Assembly (NCBI GenBank): GCA_003427395.1
Contig: BFEA01000172.1
Span: forward strand, 1,368,942-1,389,497
DNA: 20,556 nt
Reading direction: 5' to 3'
From: Chara braunii
Lineage: Eukaryota; Streptophyta; Charophyceae; Charales; Characeae
Made by a program: the position numbers and the translations under genes. This document shows, in pieces, positions 1-10,635 of this stretch. Under the pieces are notes generated by a model that worked only from the letters and a program-made list of their open reading frames with translations, was not told the DNA's origin and made no database searches. Position 1 is the stretch's first letter, and each line of letters opens with the position of its first letter.

Positions 1-130
1 CTCTCTCGATGGTGATGGCCTAGGAACAGGCCAGTACCGGTCTTCCAGCCAGGTCGGCGGATCTATGTCTAGGGGGGCCAGCGGGGCCAGCCTGCTTATT
101 TGTTGCAGTGCCAATGCTTTCCATGGGGTC
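1..130 (-). pseudogene. LINE relic at window edge (RT-connection part)
   Basis: Read on the minus strand, this stretch gives a peptide containing LQQISRLAP and then PPTWLEDRYWPVP. It closely resembles LEHIAKLAP and HPLTWLEDRFWIVP from the larger LINE further right (about 2600-2740), so it is the same region of a related element: the segment after the reverse transcriptase palm that precedes the zf-RVT domain. At nucleotide level it shares a near-identical stretch around CGGTCTTCCAGCCAGGTC with positions 2640-2657. It is cut by the window start, and its 5' limit (about 105-130) is judged only from loss of similarity. Confidence 0.6.
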
Positions 131-171
131 TGTGGAGCAGACACCACTAGCACCTGGGGAGAGGCTCCATC

Positions 172-232
172 TATTGGTGGGGAGCATCACCTGCTGGAAA
201 ACGGGTCCAGCGTCCCTTATACAGACTGAATT
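172..232 (+). repeat. Plus-strand copy of LINE 3'-end sequence
   Basis: This stretch matches, in inverted orientation, positions 1229-1281, which lie just past the last LINE ORF. Shared blocks include GGTGGGGAGCA, CCAGCGTCCC and TAT. It is therefore probably a 3'-terminal piece of the same LINE family on the opposite strand. No poly-A or clear tail follows it. Confidence 0.5.
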
Positions 233-465
233 TGGAATTCATCAGGAAAAGAAAGCAAGTGGGAGACTCCTGCCAGCATTGATTACCCTGGAGTCCAGGG
301 GATTGAATGAGCAGGAAATTAGGGGGGACCTCTTCGCCCTGAGCCAGGCGCCAGATACCTACTGCTGCAAACAAGTTCCTCCCTCCCCTCACCAGCCTCA
401 TTCAAAGACCTCGCTACTGCTTTGTTCCTCCCTCCCTTCACCCTACGACCCCAGATTTTCTTTTA
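233..465. other. No gene seen
   Basis: I see no recognisable gene or repeat here. A 121-codon open frame crosses this stretch (108-473, plus strand) but has no family resemblance and overlaps LINE debris at its start. Confidence 0.5.
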
Positions 466-655
466 GGTGCTAGAACTGCTGATGTGGCTACCTAAGGTGA
501 GTTCTGTTTGAACTATGCTCTGTGAGGTTAAAATTGCTACATTCCTTGCCATCCATTATAGGTGCTAGAACTGATGACGTGGCTACCTAAGGGGAGTTCT
601 GTTTGAACTTTGCTCTGTGAGGCTAAATTTGCTACACTCCTTGCCGTCCGTTATA
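466..655. repeat. 95-bp tandem duplication (2 copies)
   Basis: Two adjacent copies start at 466 and 561, each beginning GGTGCTAGAACTG and ending CATCCATTATA or CGTCCGTTATA. They differ at scattered positions, so the duplication is not recent. A weak third start (TGTGCTCTGACC) follows at about 656. The period of 95 is not a multiple of three and no coding frame is kept. Confidence 0.9.
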
Positions 656-1160
656 TGTGCTCTGACCTCACTCAGACTGCACAGTCGCTTCCATACCATT
701 GCAGGTCTACCATTGCTCGCTGGTGGGTCGGGAAGGGGTCGGGAAATTATGTGGATGGTCGCAGCGGGATCTCCTGGCCCACCACTGTCCAGTCTTTGAA
801 ACAAATACGGTAGTCTTTTCTGAACTCTTCCTGGTGGCCTCCCTGGGCAGGCCTGCCTTCCCACCTGACAGAGGCAATCCAGCCCCCATTCTTGCTGCCC
901 AACCAGTCCCTTGAAAATTGCTGAATTGTTTGTACTATATCTTTGAATGAGTGAAACAATCCAATCGATTCTTAATTTTTGTCACTGTACCATTAGATCT
1001 TGTTGGACCTGAGGGTTGTGAGCATTCGTAGGACCTTTGTGGCAGCCTATTCCATGATTAGTTCCCTAATAGGTCATTAGATATTCATGATCCTCCCTTT
1101 GCGTTCTGAATCACATCATGTTCACAGATTGTTCTCAGCCGAGGCCGGGTAATGGCCCCG
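656..1160. other. No gene seen
   Basis: Short overlapping open frames occur on both strands but none resembles a known family. This may be decayed flanking DNA of the LINE that ends near 1161. Confidence 0.5.
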
Positions 1161-1209
1161 GTATCTCAAACGATCTCAAATGACCTCAAATGACCTCAAA
1201 TGTTCTCAA
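1161..1209. repeat. 10-bp tandem repeat at LINE 3' end
   Basis: Five units of a decamer built on GACCTCAAAT run back to back (on the minus strand roughly TTTGAGGTCA). They sit at the downstream end of the minus-strand LINE, where some LINE families carry short tandem repeats instead of poly-A. Reading them as the LINE tail is inference. Confidence 0.75.
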
Positions 1210-1290
1210 TGATCTGTACAATTCGATATGGGACGCTGGGCCCGGTTCCCAGCATGTGCTGCTCCCCACGAATAGACTGGAGCACTTGTT

Positions 1291-2250
1291 TCAAAAAAAA
1301 TAAAAAATAAAAAGAAGATCTTGTTGGACATATTGTTTTATCATATCTGTCACCTCTCCCTCTGCTACGAGGGTTCCCTCTATGGCATGTATACAACGTT
1401 TCCTCCAGAGGGCCCATATGACAGCTCTCCTCACTGTTTTGAACATGTTATTTTCAAAAGTATTGTCCGTGGGAGAGATCCATGTCTCGCATACTATGGC
1501 TCTCCAGTCCCAAGGCCATTTTGACCAAGTGTCCAACCCGGACCAGATTCTATCCCACCATCGGACTGCTCCCGGACATTGCATGAATATGTGTTCTATA
1601 GTTTCCGGGATTCTGAGGGAGGGGAAGGCAGTGTGGCACGATTTGCACCAAGGTAGCGCCTGCCCTCTGTGTTCTAGAAGGGTACAATCGATCAACCAGT
1701 TGGTGGTGGGTAAGCAACGATGTTCTATCTGCTCTATTTGCCACTGCATCGAGGCCATTTTTGCTGGCTTAGCTCTAGCGGCAGTGAACCATCGAATAGG
1801 ACGGGTCACCTCAATCCCTACATTTAATTGGGACCTCCATCTATCCTTCACCTTATTTTTAATGTTTACTTTAGGTCGCAACAGGCGGTATGTTGCCTTC
1901 ACCGTTAGGTTGTGCAACATTGTTTTCCCCTGAGATCTGCTTTTCTGTGGGCGTGACCACTGCCATTCCTCGGGACCCAAGGAGAGTTCTATCAATGGGG
2001 TGTTTGGCTGGTATGCAGTCCATACATCCTTGTCCCCTAGCACACGAATCCTTTGTAGTTCCTTATTTTTTCCCCATCTTGTCACTTCAGGGGAGTACCG
2101 GGTGAGAATGTTATCCTTGCCTATATGAAAAAGGTTGATCAGTGCTTCATCCGTCCGTGCATCCACCACATTTCCCACACTTTCTGAGTCACCCGGTACG
2201 GTTACCCAGTCCCCTTCCACCAGTTGTGGCCCTTTGCGCAGCATGCGCAC
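1291..2250 (-). pseudogene. LINE C-terminal region with zf-RVT domain
   Basis: This is a 319-codon open stretch of the LINE polyprotein. A Cys/His cluster typical of the zf-RVT region of plant LINEs lies at C202, C205, H220 and C225, within WCKSC and ETIEHIFMQCPGAVRWW. It is followed by VIWALWRKR, which matches the usual tail of these proteins. The reading frame ends in DLLFIFYFF at an A/T-rich stretch (1293-1316), while an overlapping frame reads on (KQVLQSIRGEQHMLGTGPS), so an A/T insertion has probably broken the original C terminus. The domain may bind nucleic acid; this copy is only a remnant. Confidence 0.85.
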
Positions 2251-2723
2251 CCAGTCTAGGGGGACTCTGAATATCTCAAAGTTCTCCTCAATATTGTGAT
2301 AATATTGTAATGTGTCCTTCAGTTTCTGCTTCGTCTTCCAATCCCTCGTCTTTGAGTTTCAAATGTCTTTGATTCTAATAATGCCTTTTTTGACCCAGCT
2401 ACACCACGGGGTGACCGAATTGCAAAACACCCTGCTGCATCGATCGATAATCCTCCTGTTTCCGAACAGGAGTTGGCGGGTCACTTTCTCCCACCTAGTC
2501 GGAGGGGGGTTGTCGGGAAGAGGGAGTTGGCGCCAGACTCTCAGAACCCTGACCCATAAGTTGTCCCGGGTCGGGTCCTTCCGGATCATTCCTCTGTTCG
2601 GTTCACGACCGCCCAAGTGCCCCGTGGCACAATCCAGAAGCGGTCTTCCAGCCAGGTCAATGGGTGAACGTCATGAGGTGTTTGTGGGGCAAGTTTGGCT
2701 ATGTGTTCTAGTGTCAGGGCGTA

Positions 2724-3176
2724 TCATAGGAGATGTGCGAAAAGCAACCTCTTAACCCATTGCACCATTATTGCTGTGACCTGTGTTTTTGGGTCAAGAA
2801 TCCCCAGCCTCCCCTTGTTTTTGTGTTGGATCACTGATGACGAAGCCACCCTCCTAATGACGTTCGTGAACTCACCATTGCCTCGCCACACCAGGGACGT
2901 TACCTGACGCTTCAGTGATCGGATTGCTTCCTTACTGAGAGCCCGGATTGCGTATTTGTACCAAAGGGCCGCCAACACCACACTGTTAATCGCCAGCGCC
3001 CTACCGATTAGGAAGGTGTGTTGGTCCGTTCTACGAGCCAACTTTTCTAAAGCAGATTTCAGTATCCACTCGTTGTTCAATTCAGGCTTACCTAGTGTTG
3101 TCAGCATGATTCCAAGTACCATAAACGGGGCTTCTACAGGAAGCCACTTAACCCGTGGAAGTTTCGGGGGGCGCAC
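2724..3176 (-). pseudogene. LINE reverse transcriptase thumb/connection fragment
   Basis: This 150-codon open stretch lies directly downstream of the palm on the minus strand. It reads LGIMLTTLGKPELNNEW, then HTFLIGRALAINSVVLAALWYKYA and later SSSVIQHKNKGRLGILDPKTQ. The pattern of a conserved 'GRA-x-x-N', a Trp-rich helix and a 'GLGLLDP'-like strand is typical of the segment after the RT palm in LINEs. A stop at its end separates it from the TWLEDR segment at about 2640, which continues in the same order. Confidence 0.8.
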
Positions 3177-3248
3177 CCCTTGATGATAAATCCATCAACC
3201 CAAAGTTTTACTTCCCCAGTTAACAGTCATGTAAGAGATCGTTGTGAA

Positions 3249-3584
3249 TCAGTCAAATAGTCTTTTGATCTCATCCATGTTTGCTATAGTGGCATCTACC
3301 ATACTTGTCAGGTCATCTGCAAACATCGAACAGATGGGGATCGCGTCTTCAAGGATGGCCGAAATTTGCAACTTTCGCAGGTCTTTGTTGGCATGAAGGT
3401 TCGTTGTCAGTGCCTCCATCACAATTATGAAGAGGAAGGGTATCAGAGGGTCTCCTTGTATGACTGATCGTTGTAGCAGGAAGGCCGGCGCCACCCTACC
3501 ATTAACTTGGACACACGTGGTGGCGTTATGATGCAGTATTTCGGCCCAATGCCAAAAAACGGGACCAATGTTAATTTTTTTCAT
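3249..3584 (-). pseudogene. LINE reverse transcriptase palm, motifs B to C
   Basis: This 111-codon stretch carries QGDPLIPFLFIIVMEAL (QGDP at about 3447-3458) and the polymerase active-site motif FADD at about 3312-3323. In active LINEs the latter holds two catalytic aspartates. The usual RQGDPLSP sequence reads IQGDPLIP here. It is cut from motif A at 3603 by an in-frame stop. Confidence 0.9.
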
Positions 3585-3602
3585 GCATCTGTCTAAAAAT
3601 TG

Positions 3603-4110
3603 TCAATCCACGTGATCATAAGTTTTTTCGAAATCGATGAAAACCATAGTTGCGTTCTGTTTGTCTTGTCTTGTTAGTTTGACGAGTTCATTGGCTAATA
3701 GGATATTATCCTGGATCCTATGCCCTTTGACAAACCCAGTATGTGTCGGGTAAATGATATCGTCTAGGACTGGAATCAAGCAGTTTGTCAGGGCTTTCAC
3801 TAACATTTTGTACACCACTGTCAGCAAGGTTATTGGTCTATAGTTTCTGATATCGATCTTGTCCCTTTTTTTTTAACGTAGGGTAAGAACTCCCTGTCCC
3901 ACCAGCTCGCTCATCTGCCCTGCCTCCCACACCTGGTTATAGAAGTCCATCAGGTTCGGGGCCATATGAGTCCAAAAGGTCTCCCAGAACTCTTTAGGGA
4001 ACCCATCTACGCCCGACGTTTTCTCCTCATCCATTTGCATCATTGTCGTTCAGATTTCCTCCTTGGACAAGGGACGATCTAGATCCATTTTTTGCTGGCC
4101 CAACAGGGTC
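3603..4110 (-). pseudogene. LINE reverse transcriptase fingers and motif A
   Basis: From about 4110 down to 3850 the minus strand reads MDLDRPLSKEEI, then MDEEKTSGVDGFPKEFW and LMDFYNQVWEAG. A frame change follows, then RNYRPITLL and THTGFVKGHRIQDNILL, and last motif A as FIDFEKTYDHVD at about 3606-3641. This is the standard order for non-LTR reverse transcriptases. Stops occur after KEEI and near the poly-T at 3867-3875. The Asp of motif A is kept although the element as a whole is dead. Confidence 0.88.
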
Positions 4111-5489
4111 TTCTCCAAAGGTTTAAACCACTAGTACCTCCGCCAGGTTTGGGAAATTACGATGTTTTGCTAGTTCCCGGAGTTATCGGGGGTGAGACAT
4201 AGGGTCGGCACTGTCCCATAAATCATATTTTTATATTCCCCGCGAGTGAAAGAAAAAGGGAAAAAAAAAATATTATCTCTACTGCAATGATGTAGGGCAA
4301 GGTAGTCTCGGAGGTCGTGCTCAAAGTCTTCCTCCACAAAATGCACCTCACCGGTAAGGCGGTCACATTCTAGATGTTACTGTTTTCTTTTTTTTTTGCT
4401 CGTGCGTTTCTTATAAGTTCCCTGCCAATGACGCAGGGGGGAATTCGTGAATTGCTCAAGCCGTTCGTGATATGCTCAAGCTGTATTTTGTCAGAGGATT
4501 GTAACACTCGTCACATTGGTACTAAGAGGAATGTATCCAGCCATTTTCACAGCCGGATCCGTGTGCCCCTTTTCTTCCCCTTCTATTCTCTTTTTCAAAT
4601 CTGACAACCTGGCCACGGGGCTGAGATGCCCTCACTGAGGGCACAATCACACTACCACTTCCAAGAATGTATACAACTGCATCACGGTCAAAGCTTTTTT
4701 TTTTTTTTTTTCCTTCTTCTTTTTGAATTCACGGCAACAACTTTTTTTGTTTTCCCCCTTTTCATGAGAGTACCAGAAAGAAAACGGAGTGTTACCCAGG
4801 CTCGGCAAACTCGAAGCGCAGTGAAATTCAGGGTCGACAAAAACAGACTCGGAGGTACTAGTGGTTTAAGGAATTCTTCGATTTCTTTCTCCCTGATGTC
4901 TTTCTCCCTTTGTGCGCACCAAGAAGTAAATAAATCATTGAAAAAGGATCTTGCTATCTGCACACATTGGGGGGTGGAGGCGACAATATCGTAATGTCTA
5001 GTCTGCAGGTCGTAAAGCGCTTTTATGGTGATCTGTGTGCACGTACTCGGGCCATACTAAAGAATTTTTATCCATGGTCCCTTCCGTTTGGTGTCGTGCT
5101 AGTCGTCCTCGGATGCATGTTCCCTCGCAGCGTTGTGTGGCAAACGTCTGAAGTTGTTGTTTCAGTGGCTGTGCTCTGGAACATTCCCCTTGTCGTGTCT
5201 GCTGAGTTTCGCGTGAGTTGTGTGCGTCATTGGGCTGATCTTGATGTTCAAGTTGCTGCAGTTGCTGGTGAATTTTCATCTCTTGTTGGTGTTTCCTAGC
5301 TGCTAAAAGTTTGGAATACGCTTGGCATTTTCTGGCAGATAGAGCAGACCATTATTAAACCAGTCTATTTTGTGTTGGATGTGTTGTTTTTATGTGCGCC
5401 AAAACGTCCAACAGTCTGCAATATATTTCTGGAAAGTTTGTTGTTGTAAGATAAAAGTGTTAAGTTCGTAAAATCCTGGACCGCGATTT
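4111..5489 (-). pseudogene. LINE linker between endonuclease and RT
   Basis: This is the expected linker region of the minus-strand LINE, heavily decayed. Recognisable scraps are ARSFFNDLFTSWCAQRE near 4960-4900 and IREKEIEEFLKPLV, which resemble the helix-rich linker upstream of plant LINE reverse transcriptases, and a Gln-rich peptide at 5279-4998. Poly-T runs at 4382-4398 and 4695-4712 and several stops interrupt it. I see no independent gene. Confidence 0.55.
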
Positions 5490-6261
5490 TTTCGGAAGGA
5501 TAAAACGACCGTACACATTTTGTGATCCAGACCCGGGTAGGGGCTGGCTGGTAAGATCGTTGCGAGAAGCAGAGATCCTTCCAGCTCTTCCGAGGTCAGA
5601 ATTAAGTCGATCCTCTATTTCGTCTGATTATCGGTCCAAACTTTCCATAGGCATGAGTAATATCTTGTGCCTAGGTTTAGCCTATCTCTGATTATCCGCT
5701 CATCCTCCTCTACATACCACGGGGCAAGGGAGGGTGTTCGCCATCTGTCCATCCACCGATCCGGGGCTGCGTTGCAATCCCCCGCTATAATGACTAGGAC
5801 CCCATCTGGAATTTGCGATTTGATATTCTCAAAGAAGGTTTTTCTCTCATTTACAGCATTGGGGGCATAAACACACAGTATGCATACAATTTCAAGTTCC
5901 AAGGCGACCAGGATTGACATTCATCGGTCTCCCTCCTGGTTAACCACCCAATGCACCGGATCTGCCCGGGATTCAAGGGGAATCCAAATTTCAACCTCTG
6001 CACTCCTTGGTACTGGGGCATGGGCCCTGAAGGCCTTGTATGGCCAAACAATTTTATGTATACGGTTGTGCTCGTCCATCAGATGCGTTTCCGGCCAGTT
6101 CCTACCCCCACCCCTCTCATTAAGTCCCAGAGTGCATTGTGTTTATCAGGTCTGCTTGACGCCAGGCCATTCACATTCAGTAACCACAAGTCTAGGTCTG
6201 CTGCTCTCTTGCATTGGTTCCAAATGCGGTCTTTCCCGTATACTGCTTTAACTGAGTCCAT
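5490..6261 (-). pseudogene. LINE apurinic-type endonuclease domain
   Basis: The domain opens with WLLNVNGLASSRPDKHNALW at about 6180, continues in shifted frames through WLTRRE, then ILCVYAPN (about 5858-5869) and VIIAGDCN (about 5771-5785). It ends with RIDLIL just after a stop at 5615 and GLDHKM at about 5517-5529. These correspond to the N-terminal strand, the YAPN and GD-N active-site loops and the terminal DHK of the exonuclease-endonuclease-phosphatase fold that nicks target DNA. At least two frameshifts and one stop disrupt it. Confidence 0.88.
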
Positions 6262-6298
6262 TTATTAATCTTGCAGTCGTATCATAGACCAGGATGGG

Positions 6299-7178
6299 TC
6301 ACAAACGGGTCCACGACAGTTGTTCCCATTCCCAATCTGATGCTCCTGCCGCCATCCTGAGACGCGCACATAGGCTTCTCTGGACGTCGTGCTCAGACCA
6401 GATGTCACTATGTCTGATCCTAACCATCTGCAGGTTTAGCAGTTGGCTGTGGGTGTGCCATCTGAGGCTATTCTCCTTGGTTGGATCAAAGCGTATGCAT
6501 ACATCCCTCTGTGAAATCTTGTTGGGGCCTGTTGTAATCACAGCCATAGCCTGTGCCCCTGGCAGTAAGGTCTCTGCAATGTGGGATTCCAGTTTTTTTT
6601 CAGAATCCCTGCCGCTGCCTCAGACGAGTTATTTGCGGATTCACCCAGAATGGTGACCAGCCTTGTAATGAAACGCCCCCTTGCCTACCATTCTCCACCG
6701 GTGACAAACCTACTTCCCATGTTTCATTTTTCCTCCGAACGGGGATGAGCAGCGTGGCCTCCTGTGCCATGGGGCCGTTGTCGCCACCCATCTCGACGAG
6801 CTGCCTCAGCTTCCTTTTTCCGCACCAGATCACGTGGCGCGTTGTCATCCGGGTCCGGAGGATCCCGTCCCGGTGGCCGGGCTGGTTGTTGGATAACCGG
6901 GTCCGGCCCCAGCTGCGGGTCTGGTTGGAGATCTCTTCCTCTTGTGCTCCATCCTGATTTGCTTCCTTTGTTGCTGCAGTATGTGGTACTTGAAACCTTG
7001 CAGATACAATTGTAGCCAATCTGTGCCATGCATCAGTCCACTTCACCCCCGATTGCAGTCCCTTCTCCAACACGTTTTTGAGTGAGGCGCTAGTGTCCAG
7101 CATGGGGAATAGTTCCAGGTATGTCTTTTCCCAGAAGTCATCGGAGAGGGGGGCATGTTTTGCTTTCAGATTGGCCAT
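6299..7178 (-). pseudogene. LINE ORF1-like region
   Basis: Two open stretches in different frames (7178-6600 and 6547-6299) lie immediately 5' of the endonuclease. The first begins MANLKAKHAPLSDDFWEKTY and contains a Gln/Glu/Arg-rich middle; the second begins MAVITTGPNKISQRDVCIRF. Position and hydrophilic composition fit a LINE ORF1 or gag-like nucleic-acid-binding region. I see no CCHC zinc knuckle and cannot name a domain. A frameshift near the A/T run at 6592-6600 separates the two parts. Confidence 0.55.
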
Positions 7179-7200
7179 CAGCCGGAGACATGTCGACCCT

Positions 7201-8400
7201 TATGAATTAAAAAAAGAAAGAAGAGCAGAGAAACCATCCGAAGGGTGTCTGATTTCCGACATTTAGGTTTCGAGTAAAAGCAACCATATGGGATCATAGT
7301 GAGCTAAACCCATGTAGAGGAACAAACTTCATTGTGAAAAGGACAGGAACCACGAACGAGACACTGAATATGAAAGTAGGAGAACACGAAGGAGAAGAGG
7401 ATGAGAAACAGTCACAACAGCGTACACTCAAGCACAAACTTTCTGGTACATCAAGAAGGCAAGAAAGCCAGGAGAGCCAGGAAACCACAGGTACAAAGCT
7501 CCGTTCTGCTCCTCCTCTCCTCTCCTTCTTTTCTCCAACGTATCCTGAAGCATAGAGATCATCGACTCGAAAGCACAAGGGTAGAAGGATGCAGGCGGCC
7601 TGACCCACACCAATCTACATAGCCAGAGTAGATTCGGGCGCAAGGCCAGGAGGAAGACGGACGGGAGGAAGAGGACGAAGTGAAAGGACGGCAAGGGGGG
7701 AGGGAGGCAGGGGGGAAATGACAGGCAGGCACATAAGCATGGCATCATCAATGAAGGGGCACACGCCAGTCCAAAGTAGGGCACACACGAGCTCGGCCAA
7801 GAGGAGCAACAACCGATATGCCCAAGGGGAAAAAAGAACAGGAGACCATGGCTTCGACTCGAGCAAACAACGAAGGAGAAAAGTGCACCCACATCCTTCT
7901 GCTCCACCAACTGGACCAGGTGTAGGAAGAAGCCCATGTTGAAGTCCTGTCCTGCCAGCAACCAGGTTCCACTCACCGAAATTCGCAAACAAATCACCAC
8001 ACACCCAACTCTAACAGCACCGACCTTGGATGGACTGAACTCTCCTATAGACACGCCCTATATAGTCTAGGCAAAGCCTAATCATTGTCAACTTCCAGGA
8101 AAAGTGCCACAAAGCCCGAAAAACCATATCTATACTTTAATACCATGACGGATACATGCAGGCAGCAGTCCTTGGTCTTACTATGAAAAAGGGAAAACCG
8201 AAAAGCGAAAAGAAAAGAAAAAAAACAAAAAGGAAGCAACGTGATGCTGGTAAATTGTTTTTTTTTTCTTGCACATTTCTCTTGCGGTGCATGTGCACGT
8301 TTGAGTACGTTACATGCCAGACACACGCTACACAACCACCACCAACCGGCACAGAGAAAAGAACACATCAAACACTCTGTCAAAAAGGTTTCCTTCAAAA
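7201..8400. other. No convincing gene; purine-rich low-complexity DNA
   Basis: The plus strand is rich in A and G. Overlapping open frames on both strands (the longest about 208 codons, minus, 8054-7428) give Leu/Ser/Phe/Cys-rich or Lys-rich peptides without family resemblance. One short minus-strand patch near 7990-7910 (FGEWNLVAG, DFNMG) faintly recalls a LINE endonuclease, but nothing around it supports that. I annotate no gene here. Confidence 0.5.
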
Positions 8401-8436
8401 AGGAGACCAAAACAAAAACAAAAACAAAAACAAAAA

Positions 8437-8530
8437 AGTAAACAGAGAGAAAAAGAAAAGAAAAACAAAAAACAACAACAGCAAGTAAACAGAGAGAACA
8501 AGAAAAGAAAAACAAAAAACAACAACAGCC
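8437..8530. repeat. 47-bp A-rich tandem duplication
   Basis: Two copies begin AGTAAACAGAGAG at 8437 and 8484 and end AACAACAACAGC. They are preceded by an (AAAAAC)n stretch at about 8408-8436. Confidence 0.88.
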
Positions 8531-8617
8531 ATCTCAGAAACAATTCTTCATTCCGTGACTCAAAGGACCCATGTCACGAGGTGTGAGGGGCTTTACTAAC
8601 GAACTATTTCTGCTGAC

Positions 8618-8620
<3 letters not shown>

Positions 8621-8654
<34 letters not shown>

Positions 8655-8655
8655 N

Positions 8656-8744
<89 letters not shown>
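8621..8744. repeat. (AG)n microsatellite with one ambiguous base
   Basis: An almost pure AG dinucleotide run of about 124 bp, with a single N at 8655. It lies about 150 bp beyond the SHMT stop codon, so it may be in or near that gene's 3' UTR, where the sense strand would read CU repeats. Its length in this assembly is doubtful because of the N. Confidence 0.97.
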
Positions 8745-8750
<6 letters not shown>

Positions 8751-8892
8751 ACAAGACAAGATAGGTTCAGATTGGAAGACCAATGGCAGACCAGCAGCGT
8801 TTTTAAGAGCAGGAAAAATGAAAGAAAGTGGCTCGATGTAAGTTAAGGGCGATACATAGGAAGCGAGCCCTGGAGACAACTCAGGCTCAAGA

Positions 8893-10635
8893 TCATCTGC
8901 TCAGGCCATCTGTGCCAACCCCAGGGATGGGAAAGGTCATGGCAAAGTCCTCCACTCTCTCTCTGAGGCTAAGTATGTCGGCACGATGAGGACAATCCTC
9001 CCTCTCGATGTACTGAAGGAAATCTGCGACCTTAGGACCGGGTGCAGATGCCTTTGCTTTGACTGCAATTTGCACGCCTTCGTCAATGAAATCGGCAACC
9101 CTTTGGAAATCCTCCTCCAAAAAGCCGCGGGTTGTCAGCGCCGGGCTGCCTATGCGAATCCCGCCGGGAACCATCGCACTTTTGTCGCCTGGCACCGAGT
9201 TCTTATTAAGAGTGATAGAAGCAAGATCCAGGACTCTCTCCACCCTTGCACCGTCAACGCCGAGCGGTCTGAGGTCTACTAGTATCAAGTGGTTGTCTGT
9301 GCCATTTGACACAAGGGAATAGCCCAGTTCCATCAGTCTTTCCGCCATGGCTGCGGAATTGGCCTTCACCTGTATCTGGTACGAACGGAATTCTTCTGTC
9401 GCAGCCTGCTTCAAGCAGACCGCAAGAGCGCCAATCGTGTGGTTGTGAGGACCTCCTTGCAAGCCCGGGAACACGGCATTATTGATTGCAGTCTCGAGGT
9501 CGGTACCCAGGACCGAACCTTTCCTGTAGAAGATCATGCCACCTCTAGGTCCACGTAGCGACTTGTGGGTGGTAGTGGTGACAATGTCTGAACACTCAAA
9601 TGGGGATGCAACGACCCCTGCAGCGACCAGACCACTGATATGAGCCATGTCAGACATCAGGTACGCCCCTACGCTATCCGCAATCTTCCGCATACGCTCG
9701 TAGTCATAATCTCTCGGGTACGCACTTGCACCGGCAATGATCAGCTTCGGACGAAACAGGGCAGCTGTCTTCTCCAGTGCATCATAGTCAATGAGACCTG
9801 TCGTCTCGTCAAGCCTGTACGGCATTGACTCAAAATACACAGAAGTCGCCGATACTCGCCTCTTTGCCGTCATGAACCCGTGAGATAGATGCCCTCCGTG
9901 TGGCAGATCAAGCCCCATGATTCGGTCGTGCGGCTGGAGGACCGCAGTATAGACAGCGAAGTTGGCAGGCGACCCCGACAGGGGCTGCACGCTTACTCCC
10001 CACGTCTCAGGATCAAGCCCAAACGCTGCAAGAGCTCGAGATTGGCACAGCCGCTCGCTCTGATCGATGAACTCGTTGCCTCCATAATAGCGTTTTCCAG
10101 GAAGACCCTCCGAGTACTTGTTAGTCAGACAGGATCCAACGGCTTCCATTACTGCTCGAGATGTGAAGTTCTCCGATGCAATCAGCTCCAAGCCGCAAAA
10201 CTGCCGCCTCTTCTCAGCCTCAACGATCGCATGAAGCTCAGGATCAGCTTCGTCGAGTGGCAAGTCAGGAAGCGGCATGTTACGCTTGTCTGAAACGCTG
10301 TCGAGAACAGGGGCCTCCGTTGCTCCTCCACTAGGGAGAGTAATGGCACGGACGACACCAACCTGTCTGCACGCAGATTCTTGTGCCCTGTCCACATCTC
10401 TGCCAAATGGAGCAGAGCACTCAACCAGAGTCGCTCCAGTACCAACTCTCTGAGCAGAAGTCCAGACACAAGGAGACGCTTTCAGCGAAGCAGCCAGACT
10501 ACAACTCCGCAGACTGCTTATCATTGAGAGAGAGTCATTCCTCCTCTTGTTGCCATGAGCCTGAAGACAGGCAGCATCAGCTGCAGCAGCAGTATGAACT
10601 GAGGCGGAGATTCTTGACACAGCAGATGTCGCCAT
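8893..10635 (-). CDS. SHMT: Serine hydroxymethyltransferase, plastid-type
   Basis: A PLP enzyme that interconverts serine and glycine with transfer of a one-carbon unit to tetrahydrofolate. The 580-residue frame is complete and uninterrupted. The conserved core starts near residue 124. Visible signatures are [10 protein letters not shown] (150-159), the loop [13 protein letters not shown] (174-186), HGGHLSHG (246-253), SDMAH with the pyridine-binding Asp (D329), [14 protein letters not shown] with the PLP lysine K358, GLQGGPHNH (391-399), TDNHL (446-450) and [14 protein letters not shown] with carboxylate-binding R494. Residues 1 to about 115 are rich in Ser, Ala and Arg with few acids at the start, as in a plastid transit peptide; targeting is inferred. 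The ATG at 10635-10633 has A at -3 and G at +4. Land-plant plastid SHMT genes normally have coding introns; none is present here. Confidence 0.97.
   Translation of the reverse strand: MATSAVSRISASVHTAAAADAACLQAHGNKRRNDSLSMISSLRSCSLAASLKASPCVWTSAQRVGTGATLVECSAPFGRDVDRAQESACRQVGVVRAITLPSGGATEAPVLDSVSDKRNMPLPDLPLDEADPELHAIVEAEKRRQFCGLELIASENFTSRAVMEAVGSCLTNKYSEGLPGKRYYGGNEFIDQSERLCQSRALAAFGLDPETWGVSVQPLSGSPANFAVYTAVLQPHDRIMGLDLPHGGHLSHGFMTAKRRVSATSVYFESMPYRLDETTGLIDYDALEKTAALFRPKLIIAGASAYPRDYDYERMRKIADSVGAYLMSDMAHISGLVAAGVVASPFECSDIVTTTTHKSLRGPRGGMIFYRKGSVLGTDLETAINNAVFPGLQGGPHNHTIGALAVCLKQAATEEFRSYQIQVKANSAAMAERLMELGYSLVSNGTDNHLILVDLRPLGVDGARVERVLDLASITLNKNSVPGDKSAMVPGGIRIGSPALTTRGFLEEDFQRVADFIDEGVQIAVKAKASAPGPKVADFLQYIEREDCPHRADILSLRERVEDFAMTFPIPGVGTDGLSR

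Larger units (their letters stand above)
1161..7200 (-). mobile_element. Degenerate full-length-like LINE retrotransposon
   Basis: Read from about 7200 down to 1161, the minus strand gives the domain order of a plant-type LINE: an ORF1-like region, an apurinic-type endonuclease (LNVNGL, YAPN, AGDCN, RIDLIL, DHK), a reverse transcriptase (RNYRPITLL, DFEKTYDHVD, QGDP, FADD), a connection region (TWLEDR) and a zf-RVT C terminus. The roughly 6-kb length is as expected for such elements. Many stops and frameshifts separate the pieces, so it cannot encode a working protein and must be an old insertion. The 5' limit near 7200 is approximate, and I found no target-site duplication. The parts are listed separately. 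Confidence 0.9.

Noticed and set aside
7428-8054. 208-codon minus-strand frame, with faint LINE-endonuclease-like words (FGEWNLVAG, DFNMG in two frames)
   Set aside because: The resemblance covers about 15 residues, needs a frameshift, and no other endonuclease motif is found in order around it.
8621-8744. Arg/Glu-rich protein across the AG run
   Set aside because: It is a microsatellite frame containing an ambiguous base.
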